Part shown: positions 63,939 through 64,000 of the stretch, piece by piece
Numbering within the stretch: position 1 is the first letter of the stretch
How the letters are laid out: each line of letters starts with the position of its first letter
DNA from: Archilochus colubris
Taxonomy: Eukaryota > Chordata > Aves > Apodiformes > Trochilidae
Direction of reading: 5' to 3'
Assembly: GCA_023079485.1 (NCBI GenBank)
Contig: CM041086.1
Span: 17,802,401-17,866,400 of the forward strand
Length of the DNA stretch: 64,000 nucleotides
Program-made: the position numbers and the translations under genes
Notes under the pieces: generated by a model
Databases searched by the model: none
What the model was told of the DNA's origin: nothing
What the model saw: the letters and a program-made list of their open reading frames with translations, nothing else

Positions 63939-64000
63939 TGACCCACGTGTCTTTTGTGAAGCACCAGCACAGCATATGTGACCTTCCTGATACACACAAG
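63939..64000 (+). CDS. VEGF receptor family, start of exon 4 (Ig domain 2), cut by window end
   Basis: A strong acceptor (pyrimidine-rich run from about 63904 ending in CTTGCACAG) is followed by 62 bases that are open in exactly the phase needed after exon 3. They complete codon 125 (GTG, Val) and give 20 further codons to the window edge. The new sequence reads Thr-His-Val-Ser-Phe-Val-Lys. Its Phe-Val falls at the fifth and sixth residues after the split codon, where KDR, FLT1 and FLT4 have Pro-Phe-Ile or Pro-Phe-Val at the start of domain 2. Unusual points are Val instead of Asp at the split codon and Ser instead of Pro before Phe. The diagnostic Ile/Val-Pro-Cys of domain 2 would lie just past the edge, so the call rests on splice signal, phase and a short match. 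Confidence 0.62.

Overview
The window looks like avian nuclear DNA. Coding density is very low, introns are long, and base composition is moderate except for one CpG-rich promoter. The only recognisable transposable element is a CR1 LINE 3' end with the bird-type terminal ATTCTATG repeats (about 507-580). Species cannot be read from the sequence.

One gene is supported. It is the 5' part of a plus-strand receptor tyrosine kinase of the VEGF receptor family, and it runs off the right edge. Exon 1 (coding 19342-19405) encodes a signal peptide. Exon 2 (49487-49583) and exon 3 (53347-53558) encode Ig-like domain 1. A fourth exon appears to start at 63939 and is cut by the window end. Introns 1 to 3 have phases 1, 2 and 1, and all complete donors are GTAAG. 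The joined exons give about 145 residues in one open frame.

Domain 1 has the VEGFR layout: an Ig cysteine at the end of exon 2, a Trp eight residues later, an extra cysteine pair, then N-D-T-G before the closing Cys and a final I-Y-V-Y-V strand. It resembles KDR (VEGFR2) most, but it does not match the bird KDR, FLT1 or FLT4 N-termini I remember. The best reading is the fourth paralogue, kdr-like (KDRL/VEGFR4), which is known from fish and described as lost in placental mammals. The subfamily call is an inference; the VEGFR family call is firm.

Layout: 1-18.1 kb is non-coding upstream DNA with a CR1 tail near the left end. 18.1-19.65 kb is a GC- and CpG-rich promoter, 5' UTR and first-exon block with a TATA-like box, several short upstream ORFs and a strong Kozak start. 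19.4-49.5 kb is a 30 kb first intron that opens with a G-quadruplex motif and long G runs. 49.6-53.3 kb is intron 2 and 53.6-63.9 kb is intron 3. No second gene, tRNA, rRNA or other RNA gene was recognised. The many 60-170 codon open frames look like chance ORFs.
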